DNA of 64,000 bases from Meconema thalassinum (Eukaryota > Arthropoda > Insecta > Orthoptera > Tettigoniidae): positions 20,996,708 through 21,060,707 of the forward strand of contig OX336395.1 in the NCBI GenBank assembly GCA_946902985.2. Direction: 5' to 3'. The notes under the pieces are model-generated. The model saw nothing but the letters and a program-made list of their open reading frames with translations. It was not told the DNA's origin and ran no database searches. Below are positions 18,901-33,900 of the stretch, one piece after another. Position 1 is the stretch's first letter, and every line of letters starts with the position of its first letter. The position numbers and the translations under genes were made by a program.

Positions 18901-21900
18901 GTGCGTCCACCTGGATGAATAGTGCTCATACCTTGGATTGGTGTATCCAGTAGCTGAATACTGTGCGTCCACCGGGATGAATAGTGCTCATACCATGGAT
19001 TGGTGTACCCAGTAGCTGAACACTGTGCGTCCACCTGGATGAAGAGTGCTCATACCATGGATTGGTGTATCCAGTAGCTGAACACTGTGAGTCCACCGGG
19101 ATGAATAGTGCTCATACCATGGATTGGTGTATCCAGTAGCTGAATACTGTGCGTCCATCTGGATGAATAGTGCTCATACCTTGGATTGGTGTATCCAGTA
19201 GCTGAATACTGTGCGCCACCGGGATGAATAGTGCTCATACCATGGATTGGTGTACCCAGTAGCTGAACACTGTGCGTCCACCGGGATGAAGAGTGCTCAT
19301 ACCATGGATTGGTGTACCCAGTAGCTGAATACTGTGCGTCCACCGGGATGAATAGTGCTCATACCTTGGATTGGTGTATCCAGTAGCTGAACACTGTGCG
19401 TTCACCTGGATGAATAGTGCTCATACCATGGATTGGTGTATCCAGTAGCTGAACACTGTGCGTCCATCTGGATGAATAGTGCTCATACCTTGGATTGGTG
19501 TATCCAGTAGCTGAATACTGTGCGTCCACCGGGATGAATAGTGCTCATACCTTGGATTGGTGTATCCAGTAGCTGAATACTGTGCGTCCACCTGGATGAA
19601 TAGTGCTCATACCTTGGATTGGGGTATCCAGTAGCTGAATACTGTGCGTCCACCGGGATGAATAGTGCTCATACCATGGATTGGTGTACCCAGTAGCTGA
19701 ACACTGTGCGTCCACCGGGATGAATAGTGCTCATACCATGGATTGGTGTATCCAGTAGCTGAATACTGTGCGTCCACCTGGATGAAGAGTGCCCATACCT
19801 TGGATTGGTGTATCCAGTAGCTGAACACTGTGCGTCCAACTGGATGAATAGTGCTCATACCTTGGATTGGTGTACCCAGTAGCTGAACACTGTGCGTCTA
19901 CCTGGATGAATAGTGCTCATACCTTGGATTGGTGTATCCAGTAGCTGAATACTGTGCGTCCACCTGGATGAATAGTGCTCATACCATGGATTGGTGTATC
20001 CAGTAGCTGAACACTGTGCGTCCATCTGGATGAATAGTGCTCATACCTTGGATTGGTGTATCCAGTAGCTGAATACTGTGCGTCCACCGGGATGAATAGT
20101 GCTCATACCTTGGAATGGTGTATCCAGTAGCTGAATACTGTGCGTCCACCTGGATGAATAGTGCTCATACCTTGGATTGGTGTATCCAGTACCTGAATAC
20201 TGTGCGTCCACCGGGATGAATAGTGCTCATACCATGGATTGGTGTACCCAGTAGCTGAACACTGTGCGTCCTCCTGGATGAATAGTGCTCATACCTTGGA
20301 TTGGTGTATCCAGTAGCTGAATACTGTGCGTCCACCGGGATGAATAGTGCTCATACCATGGATTGGTGTATCCAGTAGCTGAATACTGTGCGTCCACCGG
20401 GATGAATAGTGCTCATACCATGGATTGGTGTATCCAGTAGCTGAATACTGTGCGTCCACCTGGATGAAGAGTGCCCATACCTTGGATTGGTGTATCCAAT
20501 AGCTGAACACTGTGCGTCCAACTGGATGAATAGTGCTCATACCTTGGATTGGTGTACCCAGTAGCTGAACACTGTGCGTCCACCTGGATGAATAGTGCTC
20601 ATACCTTGGATTGGTGTATCCAGTAGCTGAATACTGTGCGTCCACCTGGATGAATAGTGCTCATACCTTGGATTGGTGTATCCAGTAGCTGAACACTGTG
20701 CGTCCACCGGGATGAATAGTGCTCATACCTTGGATTGGTGTATCCAGTAGCTGAATACTGTGCGTCCACCAGGATGAATAGTGCTCATACCATGGATTGG
20801 TGTACCCAGTAGCTGAATACTGTGCGTCCACCGGGATGAATAGTGCTCATACCATGGATTGGTGTATCCAGTAGCTGAATACTGTGCGTCCACCAGGATG
20901 AATAGTGCTCATACCATGGATTGGTGTATCCAGTAGCTGAATACTGTGCGTCCACCGGGATGAATAGTGCTCATACCATGGATTGGTGTATCCAGTAGCT
21001 GAATACTGTGCGTCCACCTGGATGAATAGTGTTCATACCATGGATTGGTGTACCCAGGAGCTGAATACTGTGCGTCCACCGGGATGAATAGTGCTCATAC
21101 CATGGATTGGTGTACCCAGTAGCTGAATACTGTGCGTCCACCGGGATGAATAGTGCTCATACCATGGATTGGTGTACCCAGTAGCTGAATACTGTGCGTC
21201 CACCGGGATGAATAGTGCTCATACCATGGATTGGTGTATCCAGTAGCTGAATACTGTGCGTCCACCAGGATGAATAGTGCTCATACCATGGATTGGTGTA
21301 CCCAGTAGCTGAATACTGTGCGTCCACCGGGATGAATAGTGCTCATACCATGGATTGGTGTACCCAGTAGCTGAATACTGTGCGTCCACCGGGATGAATA
21401 GTGCTCATACCATGGATTGGTGTATCCAGTAGCTGAATACTGTGCGTCCACCAGGATGAATAGTGCTCATACCATGGATTGGTGTATCCAGTAGCTGAAT
21501 ACTGTGCGTCCACCGGGATGAATAGTGCTCATACCATGGATTGGTGTATCCAGTAGCTGAATACTGTGCGTCCACCGGGATGAATAGTGCTCATACCATG
21601 GATTGGTGTATCCAGTAGCTGAATACTGTGCGTCCACCAGGATGAATAGTGCTCATACCTTGGATTGGTGTATCCAGTAGCTGAATACTGTGCGTCCATC
21701 TGGATGAATAGTGCTCATACCTTGGATTGGTGTATCCAGTAGCTGAATACTGTGCGTCCACCTGGATGAATAGTGCTCATACCTTGGAATGGTGTATCCA
21801 GTAGCTGAATACTGTGCGTCTAGCTGGATGAATAGTGCTCATACCTTGGATTGGTGTATCCAGTAGCTGAACACTGTGCGTCCACCTGGCTGAATAGTGC

Positions 21901-24900
21901 TCATACCTTGGATTGGTGTACCCAGTAGCTGAATACTGTGCGTCCACCTGGATGAAGAGTGCTCATACCTTGGATTGGTGTACCCAGTAGCTGAACACTG
22001 TGCGCCCACCTGGATGAATAGTGCTCATACCTTGGATTGGTGTATCCAGTAGCTGAACACTGTGCGTCCACCTGGATGAATAGTGCTCATACCTTGGATT
22101 GGTGTATCCAGTAGCTGAACACTGTGCGTCCACCTGGATGAAGAGTGCTCATACCTTGGATTGGTGTATCCAGTAGCTGAATACTGTGCGTCCACCGGGA
22201 TGAATAGTGCTCACACCATGGATTGGTGTATCCAGTAGCTGAATACTGTGCGTCCACCTGGATGAAGAGTGCCCATACCTTGGATTGGTGTATCCAGTAG
22301 CTGAACACTGTGCGTCCAACTGGATGAATAGTGCTCATACCTTGGATTGGTGTACCCAGTAGCTGAACACTGTGCGTCCACCTGGATGAATAGTGCTCAT
22401 ACCTTGGATTGGTGTATCCAGTAGCTGAATACTGTGCGTCCACCTGGATGAATAGTGCTCATACCATGGATTGGTGTATCCAGTAGCTGAACACTGTGCG
22501 TCCACCTGGAGGTAGAGTGCTCATACCATGGATTGGTGTACCCAGTAGCTGAATACTGTGCGTCCACCGGGATGAATAGTGCTCATACCTTGGTTTGGTG
22601 TATCCAGTAGCTGAACACTGTGCGTCCACCTGGATGAAGAGTGCTCATACCTTGGATTGGTGTATCCAGTAGCTGAATACTGTGCGTCCACCTGGATGAA
22701 TAGTGCTCATACCTTGGATTGGTGTATCCAGTAGCTGAATACTGTGCGTCCACCGGGATGAATAGTGCTCATACCATGGATTGGTGTACCCAGTAGCTGA
22801 ATACTGTGCGTCCACCGGGATGAATAGTGCTCATACCATGGATTGGTGTACCCAGTAGCTGAATACTGTGCGTCCACCGGGATGAATAGTGCTCATACCA
22901 TGGATTGGTGTACCCAGTAGCTGAATACTGTGCGTCCACCGGGATGAATAGTGCTCATACCATGGATTGGTGTATCCAGTAGCTGAATACTGTGCGTCCA
23001 CCGGTATGAATAGTGCTCATACCATGGATTGGTGTACCCAGTAGCTGAATACTGTGCGTCCACCGGGATGAATAGTGCTCATACCATGGATTGGTGTATC
23101 CAGTAGCTGAACACTGTGCGTCCACCTGGATGTAGAATGCTCATACCATGGATTGGTGTACCCAGTAGCTGAATACTGTGCGTCCACCGGGATGAATAGT
23201 GCTCATACCTTGGATTGGTGTATCCAGTAGCTGAACACTGTGCGTCCACCTTGATGAAGAGTGCTCATACCTTGGATTGGTGTATCCAGTAGCTGAATAC
23301 TGTGCGTCCACCTGGATGAATAGTGCTCATACCTTGGATTGGTGTATCCAGTAGCTGAACACTGTGCGTCCACCTGGATGAAGAGTGCTCATACCATGGA
23401 TTGGTGTATCCAGTAGCTGAATACTGTGCGTCCACCTGGATGAAAAGTGCTCATACCTTGGATTGGTGTATCCAGTAGCTGAATACTGTGCGTCCACCGG
23501 GATGAATAGTGCTCATACCATGGATTGGTGTACCCAGTAGCTGAATACTGTGCGTCCACCGGGACGAATAGTGCTCATACCATGGATTGGTGTACCCAGT
23601 AGCTGAATACTGTGCGTCCACCGGGATGAATAGTGCCCATACCTTGGATTGGTGTATCCAGTAGCTGAATACTGTGCGTCCACCAGGATGAATAGTGCTC
23701 ATACCATGGATTGGTGTACCCAGTAGCTGAATACTGTGCGTCCACCGGGATGAATAGTGCCCATACCTTGGATTGGTGTATCCAGTAGCTGAATACTGTG
23801 CGTCCACCTGGATGAATAGTGCTCATACCATGGATTGGTGTACCCAGTAGCTGAATACTGTGCGTCCACCGGGATGAATAGTGCCCATACCTTGGATTGG
23901 TGTACCCAGTAGCTGAATACTGTGCGTCCACCTGGATGAATAGTGCTCATACCATGGATTGGTGTACCCAGTAGCTGAATACTGTGCGTCCACCGGGATG
24001 AATAGTGCTCATACCATGGATTGGTGTACCCAGTAGCTGAATACTGTGCGTCCACCGGGATGAATAGTGCTCATACCTTGGATTGGTGTATCCAGTAGCT
24101 GAACACTGTGCGTTCACCTGGATGAATAGTGCTCATACCATGGATTGGTGTATCCAGTAGCTGAACACTGTGCGTCCATCTGGATGAATAGTGCTCATAC
24201 CTTGGATTGGTGTATCCAGTAGCTGAACACTGTGCGTCCATCTGGATGAATAGTGCTCATACCTTGGATTGGTGTACCCATTAGCTGAATACTGTGCGTC
24301 CATCTGGATGAATAGTGCTCATACCTTGGATTGGTGTATCCAGTAGCTGAATACTGTGCGTCCACCGGGATGAATAGTGCTCATACCTTGGATTGGTGTA
24401 TCCAGTAGCTGAATACTGTGCGTCCACCTGGATGAATAGTGCTCATACCTTGGATTGGTGTATCCAGTAGCTGAATACTGTGCGTCCACCGGGATGAATA
24501 GTGCTCATACCATGGATTGGTGTACCCAGTAGCTGAACACTGTGCGTCCACCTGGATGAATAGTGCTCATACCTTGGATTGGTGTATCCAGTAGCTGAAT
24601 ACTGTGCGTCCACTGGGATGAATAGTGCTCATACCATGGATTGGTGTACCCAGTAGCTGAACACTGTGCGTCCACCTGGATGAAGAGTGCTCATACCATG
24701 GATTGGTGTATCCAGTAGCTGAACACTGTGCGTCCACCGGGATGAATAGTGCTCATACCATGGATTGGTGTATCCAGTAGCTGAATACTGTGCGTCCATC
24801 TGGATGAATAGTGCTCATACCTTGGATTGGTGTATCCAGTAGCTGAATACTGTGCGCCACCGGGATGAATAGTGCTCATACCATCGATTGGTGTACCCAG

Positions 24901-27900
24901 TAGCTGAACACTGTGCGTCCACCGGGATGAAGAGTGCTCATACCATGGATTGGTGTACCCAGTAGCTGAATACTGTGCGTCCACCGGGATGAATAGTGCT
25001 CATACATTGGATTGGTGTATCCAGTAGCAGAACACTGTGCGTTCACCTGGATGAATAGTGCTCATACCATGGATTGGTGTATCCAGTAGCTGAACACTGT
25101 GCGTCCATCTGGATGAATAGTGCTCATACCTTGGATTGGTGTATCCAGTAGCTGAATACTGTGCGTCCACCGGGATGAATAGTGCTCATACCTTGGATTG
25201 GTGTATCCAGTAGCTGAATACTGTGCGTCCACCTGGATGAATAGTGCTCATACCTTGGATTGGTGTATCCAGTAGCTGAATACTGTGCGTCCACCGGGAT
25301 GAATAGTGCTCATACCATGGATTGGTGTACCCAGTAGCTCAACACTGTGCGTCCACCGGGATGAATAGTGCTCATACCATGGATTGGTGTATCCAGTAGC
25401 TGAATACTGTGCGTCCACCTGGATGAAGAGTGCCCATACCTTGGATTGGTGTATCCAGTAGCTGAACACTGTGCGTCCAACTGGATGAATAGTGCTCATA
25501 CCTTGGATTGGTGTACCCAGTAGCTGAACACTGTGCGTCCACCTGGATGAATAGTGCTCATACCTTGGATTGGTGTATCCAGTAGCTGAATACTGTGCGT
25601 CCACCTGGATGAATAGTGCTCATACCATGGATTGGTGTATCCAGTAGCTGAACACTGTGCGTCCATCTGGATGAATAGTGCTCATACCTTGGATTGGTAA
25701 ATCCAGTAGCTGAATACTGTGCGTCCACCGGGATGAATAGTGCTCATACCTTGGAATGGTGTATCCAGTAGCTGAATACTGTGCGTCCACCGGGATGAAT
25801 AGTGCTCATACCATGGATTGGTGTACCCAGTAGCTGAACACTGTGCGTCCACCGGGATGAATAGTGCTCATACCATGGATTGGTGTATCCAGTAGCTGAA
25901 TACTGTGCGTCCACCTGGATGAAGAGTGCCCATACCTTGGATTGGTGTATCCAGTAGCTGAACACTGTGCGTCCAACTGGATGAATAGTGCTCATACCTT
26001 GGATTGGTGTACCCAGTAGCTGAACACTGTGCGTCCACCTGGATGAATAGTGCTCATACCTTGGATTGGTGTATCCAGTAGCTGAATACTGTGCGTCCAC
26101 CTGGATGAATAGTGCTCATACCATGGATTGGTGTATCCAGTAGCTGAACACTGTGCGTCCATCTGGATGAATAGTGCTCATACCTTGGATTGGTGTATCC
26201 AGTAGCTGAATACTGTGCGTCCACCTGGATGAATAGTGCTCATACCATGGATTGGTGTATCCAGTAGCTGAACACTGTGCGTCCATCTGGATGAATAGTG
26301 CTCATACCTTGGATTGGTGTATCCAGTAGCTGAATACTGTGCGTCCACCGGGATGAATAGTGCTCATACCATGGATTGGTGTATCCAGTAGCTGAATACT
26401 GTGCGTCCACCGGGATGAATAGTGCTCATACCATGGATTGGTGTATCCAGTAGCTGAATACTGTGCGTCCACCTGGATGAAGAGTGCCCATACCTTGGAT
26501 TGGTGTATCCAATAGCTGAACACTGTGCGTCCAACTGGATGAATAGTGTTCATACCTTGGATTGGTGTACCCAGTAGCTGAACACTGTGCGTCCACCTGG
26601 ATGAATAGTGCTCATACCTTGGATTGGTGTATCCAGTAGCTGAATACTGTGCGTCCACCTGGATGAATAGTGCTCATACCTTGGATTGGTGTATCCAGTA
26701 GCTGAACACTGTGCGTCCACCGGGATGAATAGTGCTCATACCTTGGATTGGTGTATCCAGTAGCTGAATACTGTGCGTCCACCAGGATGAATAGTGCTCA
26801 TACCATGGATTGGTGTACCCAGTAGCTGAATACTGTGCGTCCACCGGGATGAATAGTGCTCATACCATGGATTGGTGTATCCAGTAGCTGAATACTGTGC
26901 GTCCACCAGGATGAATAGTGCTCATACCATGGATTGGTGTATCCAGTAGCTGAATACTGTGCGTCCACCGGGATGAATAGTGCTCATACCATGGATTGGT
27001 GTATCCAGTAGCTGAATACTGTGCGTCCACCTGGATGAATAGTGTTCATACCATGGATTGGTGTACCCAGAAGCTGAATACTGTGCGTCCACCGGGATGA
27101 ATAGTGCTCATACCATGGATTGGTGTACCCAGTAGCTGAATACTGTGCGTCCACCGGGATGAATAGTGCTCATACCATGGATTGGTGTACCCAGTAGCTG
27201 AATACTGTGCGTCCACCGGGATGAATAGTGCTCATACCATGGATTGGTGTATCCAGTAGCTGAATACTGTGCGTCCACCAGGATGAATAGTGCTCATACC
27301 ATGGATTGGTGTACCCAGTAGCTGAATACTGTGCGTCCACCGGGATGAATAGTGCTCATACCATGGATTGGTGTACCCAGTAGCTGAATACTGTGCGTCC
27401 ACCGGGATGAATAGTGCTCATACCATGGATTGGTGTATCCAGTAGCTGAATACTGTGCGTCCACCAGGATGAATAGTGCTCATACCTTGGAATGGTGTAT
27501 CCAGTAGCTGAATACTGTGCGTCTAGCTGGATGAATAGTGCTCATACCTTGGATTGGTGTATCCAGTAGCTGAACACTGTGCGTCCACCTGGCTGAATAG
27601 TGCTCATACCTTGGATTGGTGTACCCAGTAGCTGAATACTGTGCGTCCACCTGGATGAAGAGTGCTCATACCTTGGATTGGTGTACCCAGTAGCTGAACA
27701 CTGTGCGTCCACCTGGATGAATAGTGCTCATACCTTGGATTGGTGTATCCAGTAGCTGAACACTGTGCGTCCACCTGGATGAATAGTGCTCATACCTTGG
27801 ATTGGTGTATCCAGTAGCTGAATACTGTGCGTCCACCGGGATGAATAGTGCTCATACCATGGATTGGTGTACCCAGTAGCTGAATAATGTGCGTCCACCG

Positions 27901-30900
27901 GGATGAATAGTGCTCATACCATGGATTGGTGTACCCAGTAGCTGAATACTGTGCGTCCACCGGGATGAATAGTGCTCATACCATGGATTGGTGTACCCAG
28001 TAGCTGAATACTGTGCGTCCACCGGGATGAATAGTGCTCATACCTTGGATTGGTGTATCCAGTAGCTGAATACTGTGCGTCCACCTGGATGAATAGTGCT
28101 CATACCTTGGATTGGTGTAGCCAGTAGCTGAATACTGTGCGTCCACCGGGATGAATAGTGCTCATACCATGGATTGGTGTATCCAGTAGCTGAACACTGT
28201 GCGTCCACCTGGATGAAGAGTGCTCATACCATGGATTGGTGTACCCAGTAGCTGAATACTGTGCGTCCACCGGGATGAATAGTGCTCATACCTTGGATTG
28301 GTGTATCCAGTAGCTGAACACTGTGCGTCCACCTGGATGAAGAGTGCTCATACCTTGGATTGGTGTATCCAGTAGCTGAATACTGTGCGTCCACCTGGAT
28401 GAATAGTGCTCATACCTTGGATTGGTGTATCCAGTAGCTGAATACTGTGCGTCCACCGGGATGAATAGTGCTCATACCATGGATTGGTGTACCCAGTAGC
28501 TGAATACTGTGCGTCCACCGGGATGAATAGTGCTCATACCATGGATTGGTGTACCCAGTAGCTGAATAATGTGCGTCCACCGGGATGAATAGTGCTCATA
28601 CCATGGATTGGTGTACCCAGTAGCTGAATACTGTGCGTCCACCGGGATGAATAGTGCTCATACCTTGGATTGGTGTATCCAGTAGCTGAATACTGTGCGT
28701 CCACCGGTATGAATAGTGCTCATACCATGGATTGGTGTTCCCAGTAGCTGAATACTGTGCGTCCACGGGGATGAATAGTGCTCAAACCATGGATTGGTGT
28801 ATCCAGTAGCTGAACACTGTGCGTCCACCTGAATGAAGAGTGCTCATACCATGGATTGGTGTACCCAGTAGCTGAATACTGTGCGTCCACCGGGATGAAT
28901 AGTGCTCATACCTTGGATTGGTGTATCCAGTAGCTGAACACTGTGCGTCCACCTGGATGAAGAGTGCTCATACCTTGGATTGGTGTATCCAGTAGCTGAA
29001 TACTGTGCGTCCACCTGGATGAATAGTGCTCATACCTTGGATTGGTGTATCCAGTAGCTGAACACTGTGCGTCCACCTGGATGAAGAGTGCTCATACCAT
29101 GGATTGGTGTATCCAGTAGCTGAATACTGTGCGTCCACCTGGATGAATAGTGCTCATACCTTGGATTGGTGTATCCAGTAGCTGAATACTGTGCGTCCAC
29201 CGGGATGAATAGTGCTCATACCATGGATTGGTGTACCCAGTAGCTGAATACTGTGCGTCCACCGGGATGAATAGTGCTCATACCATGGATTGGTGTACCC
29301 AGTAGCTGAATACTGTGCGTCCACCGGGATGAATAGTGCCCATACCTTGGATTGGTGTATCCAGTAGCTGAATACTGTGCGTCCACCGGGATGAATAGTG
29401 CTCATACCATGGATTGGTGTACCCAGTAGCTGAATACTGTGCGTCCACCGGGATGAATAGTGCCCATACCTTGGATTGGTGTATCCAGTAGCTGAATACT
29501 GTGCGTCCACCTGGATGAATAGTGCTCATACCATGGATTGGTGTACCCAGTAGCTGAATACTGTGCGTCCACCGGGATGAATAGTGCCCATACCTTGGAT
29601 TGGTGTACCCAGTAGCTGAATACTGTGCGTCCACCTGGATGAATAGTGCTCATACCATGGATTGGTGTACCCAGTAGCTGAATACTGTGCGTCCACCGGG
29701 ATGAATAGTGCTCATACCATGGATTGGTGTACCCAGTAGCTGAATACTGTGCGTCCACCGGGATGAATAGTGCCCATACCTTGGATTGGTGTATCCAGTA
29801 GCTGAATACTGTGCGTCCACCTGGATGAATAGTGCTCATACCATGGATTGGTGTACCCAGTAGCTGAATACTGTGCGTCCACCGGGATGAATAGTGCCCA
29901 TACCTTGGATTGGTGTACCCAGTAGCTGAATACTGTGCGTCCACCGGGATGAATAGTGCCCATACCTTGGATTGGTGTACCCAGTAGCTGAATACTGTGC
30001 GTCCACCTGGATGAATAGTGCTCATACCATGGATTGGTGTACCCAGTAGCTGAATACTGTGCGTCCACCGGGATGAATAGTGCTCATACCATGGATTGGT
30101 GTACCCAGTAGCTGAATACTGTGCGTCCACCGGGATGAATAGTGCCCATACCTTGGATTGGTGTATCCAGTAGCTGAATACTGTGCGTCCACCTGGATGA
30201 ATAGTGCTCATACCATGGATTGGTGTACCCAGTAGCTGAATACTGTGCGTCCACCGGGATGAATAGTGCCCATACCTTGGATTGGTGTACCCAGTAGCCG
30301 AATACTGTGCGTCCACCTGGATGAATAGTGCTCATACCATGGATTGGTGTATCCAGTAGCTGAATACTGTGCGTCCACCTGGATGAATAGTGCTCATACC
30401 ATGGATTGGTGTACCCAGTAACTGAATACTGTGCGTCCACCTGGATGAATAGTGCCCATACCTTGGATTGGTGTATCCAGTAGCTGAATACTGTGCGTCC
30501 ACCTGGATGAATAGTGCTCATACCATGGATTGGTGTACCCAGTAGCTGTATACTGTGCGTCCACCGGGATGAATAGTGCTCATACCTTGGATTGGTGTAC
30601 CCAGTAGCTGAATACTGTGCGTCCACCGGGATGAATAGTGCTCATACCATGGATTGGTGTACCCAGTAGCTGAATACTGTGCGTCCACCGGGATGAATAG
30701 TGCTCATACCTTGGATTGGTGTATCCAGTAGCTGAATACTGTGCGTCCACCTGGATGAAGAGTGCCCATACCTTGGATTGGTGTATCCAGTAGCTGAATA
30801 CTGTGCGTCCACCTGGATGAATAGTGCTCATACCTTGGATTGGTGTATCCAGCAGCTGAATACTGTGCGTCCACCGGGATGAATAGTGCTCATACCCTGG

Positions 30901-33900
30901 ATTGGTGTATCCAGTAGCTGAATACTGTGCGTCCACCGGGATGAATAGTGCTCATACCTTGGATTGGTGTACCGCGTAGCTGAACACTGTGCATCCACCT
31001 GGATGAATAGTGCTCATACCTTGGATTGGTGTACCCAGTAGCTGAATACTGTGCGTCCATCTGGATGAAGAGTGCTCATACCTTGGATTGGTGTATCCAG
31101 TAGCTGAATACTGTGCGTCCACCGGGATGAATAGTGCTCATACCTTGGATTGGTGTATCCAGTAGCTGAATACTGTGCGTGCACCGGGATGAATAGTGCT
31201 CATACCTTGGATTGGTGTATCCAGTAGCTGAATACTGTGCGTCCACCGGGATGAATAGTGCTCATACCTTGGATTGGTGTATCCAGTAGCTGAATACTGT
31301 GCGTGCACCGGGATGAATAGTGCTCATACCTTGGATTGGTGTATCCAGTAGCTGAATACTGTGCGTCCACCGGGATGAATAGTGCTCATACCTTGGATTG
31401 GTGTACCCAGTAGCTGAACACTGTGCGTCCACCTGGATGAATAGTGCTCATACCTTGGATTGGTGTACCCAGTAGCTGAATACTGTGCGTCCATCTGGAT
31501 GAAGAGTGCTCATACCTTGGATTGGTGTACCCAGTAGCTGAACACTGTGCGTCCACCTGGATGAAGAGTGCTCATACCTTGGATTGGTGTACCCAGTAGC
31601 TGAACACTGTGCGTCCACCTGGATGAAGAGTGCTCATACCTTGGATTGGTGTACCCAGTAGCTGAATACTGTGCGTCCACCGGGATGAAGAGTGCTCATA
31701 CCTTGGATTGGTGTACCCAGTAGCTGAATACTGTGCGTCCACCGGGATGAATAGTGCTCATACCTTGGATTGGTGTATCCAGTAGCTGAATACTGTGCGT
31801 CCACCGGGATGAATAGTGCTCATACCTTGGATTGGTGTATCCAGTAGCTGAATACTGTGCGTCCACCTGGATGAATAGTGCTCATACCTTGGATTGGTGT
31901 ATCCAGTAGCTGAATACTGTGCGTCCACCGGGATGAATAGTGCTCATACCATGGATTGGTGTACCCAGTAGCTGAACACTGTGCGTCCACCTGGATGAAT
32001 AGTGCTCATACCTTGGATTGGTGTATCCAGTAGCTGAATACTGTGCGTCCACTGGGATGAATAGTGCTCATACCATGGATTGGTGTACCCAGTAGCTGAA
32101 CACTGTGCGTCCACCTGGATGAAGAGTGCTCATACCATGGATTGGTGTATCCAGTAGCTGAACACTGTGCGTCCACCGGGATGAATAGTGCTCATACCAT
32201 GGATTGGTGTATCCAGTAGCTGAATACTGTGCGTCCATCTGGATGAATAGTGCTCATACCTTGGATTGGTGTATCCAGTAGCTGAATACTGTGCGCCACC
32301 GGGATGAATAGTGCTCATACCATCGATTGGTGTACCCAGTAGCTGAACACTGTGCGTCCACCGGGATGAAGAGTGCTCATACCATGGATTGGTGTACCCA
32401 GTAGCTGAATACTGTGCGTCCACCGGGATGAATAGTGCTCATACATTGGATTGGTGTATCCAGTAGCAGAACACTGTGCGTTCACCTGGATGAATAGTGC
32501 TCATACCATGGATTGGTGTATCCAGTAGCTGAACACTGTGCGTCCATCTGGATGAATAGTGCTCATACCTTGGATTGGTGTATCCAGTAGCTGAATACTG
32601 TGCGTCCACCGGGATGAATAGTGCTCATACCATGGATTGGTGTACCCAGTAGCTCAACACTGTGCGTCCACCGGGATGAATAGTGCTCATACCATGGATT
32701 GGTGTATCCAGTAGCTGAATACTGTGCGTCCACCTGGATGAAGAGTGCCCATACCTTGGATTGGTGTATCCAGTAGCTGAACACTGTGCGTCCAACTGGA
32801 TGAATAGTGCTCATACCTTGGATTGGTGTACCCAGTAGCTGAACACTGTGCGTCCACCTGGATGAATAGTGCTCATACCTTGGATTGGTGTATCCAGTAG
32901 CTGAATACTGTGCGTCCACCTGGATGAATAGTGCTCATACCATGGATTGGTGTATCCAGTAGCTGAACACTGTGCGTCCATCTGGATGAATAGTGCTCAT
33001 ACCTTGGATTGGTAAATCCAGTAGCTGAATACTGTGCGTCCACCGGGATGAATAGTGCTCATACCTTGGAATGGTGTATCCAGTAGCTGAATACTGTGCG
33101 TCCACCGGGATGAATAGTGCTCATACCATGGATTGGTGTACCCAGTAGCTGAACACTGTGCGTCCACCGGGATGAATAGTGCTCATACCATGGATTGGTG
33201 TATCCAGTAGCTGAATACTGTGCGTCCACCTGGATGAAGAGTGCCCATACCTTGGATTGGTGTATCCAGTAGCTGAACACTGTGCGTCCAACTGGATGAA
33301 TAGTGCTCATACCTTGGATTGGTGTACCCAGTAGCTGAACACTGTGCGTCCACCTGGATGAATAGTGCTCATACCTTGGATTGGTGTATCCAGTAGCTGA
33401 ATACTGTGCGTCCACCTGGATGAATAGTGCTCATACCATGGATTGGTGTATCCAGTAGCTGAACACTGTGCGTCCATCTGGATGAATAGTGCTCATACCT
33501 TGGATTGGTGTATCCAGTAGCTGAATACTGTGCGTCCACCTGGATGAATAGTGCTCATACCATGGATTGGTGTATCCAGTAGCTGAACACTGTGCGTCCA
33601 TCTGGATGAATAGTGCTCATACCTTGGATTGGTGTATCCAGTAGCTGAATACTGTGCGTCCACCGGGATGAATAGTGCTCATACCATGGATTGGTGTATC
33701 CAGTAGCTGAATACTGTGCGTCCACCGGGATGAATAGTGCTCATACCATGGATTGGTGTATCCAGTAGCTGAATACTGTGCGTCCACCTGGATGAAGAGT
33801 GCCCATACCTTGGATTGGTGTATCCAATAGCTGAACACTGTGCGTCCAACTGGATGAATAGTGTTCATACCTTGGATTGGTGTACCCAGTAGCTGAACAC

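Noticed and set aside
29402..30316. Minus-strand open frame of 304 codons (and similar ones across 13-39 kb) as a repeat protein gene
   Set aside because: The frame is a by-product of the 62-bp satellite: three monomers equal 62 codons, and the only stop (TGA in GTATGAGC) disappears where units carry TGCCCAT instead of TGCTCAT. Boundaries follow that variant, and the sense strand matches a LINE protein instead.
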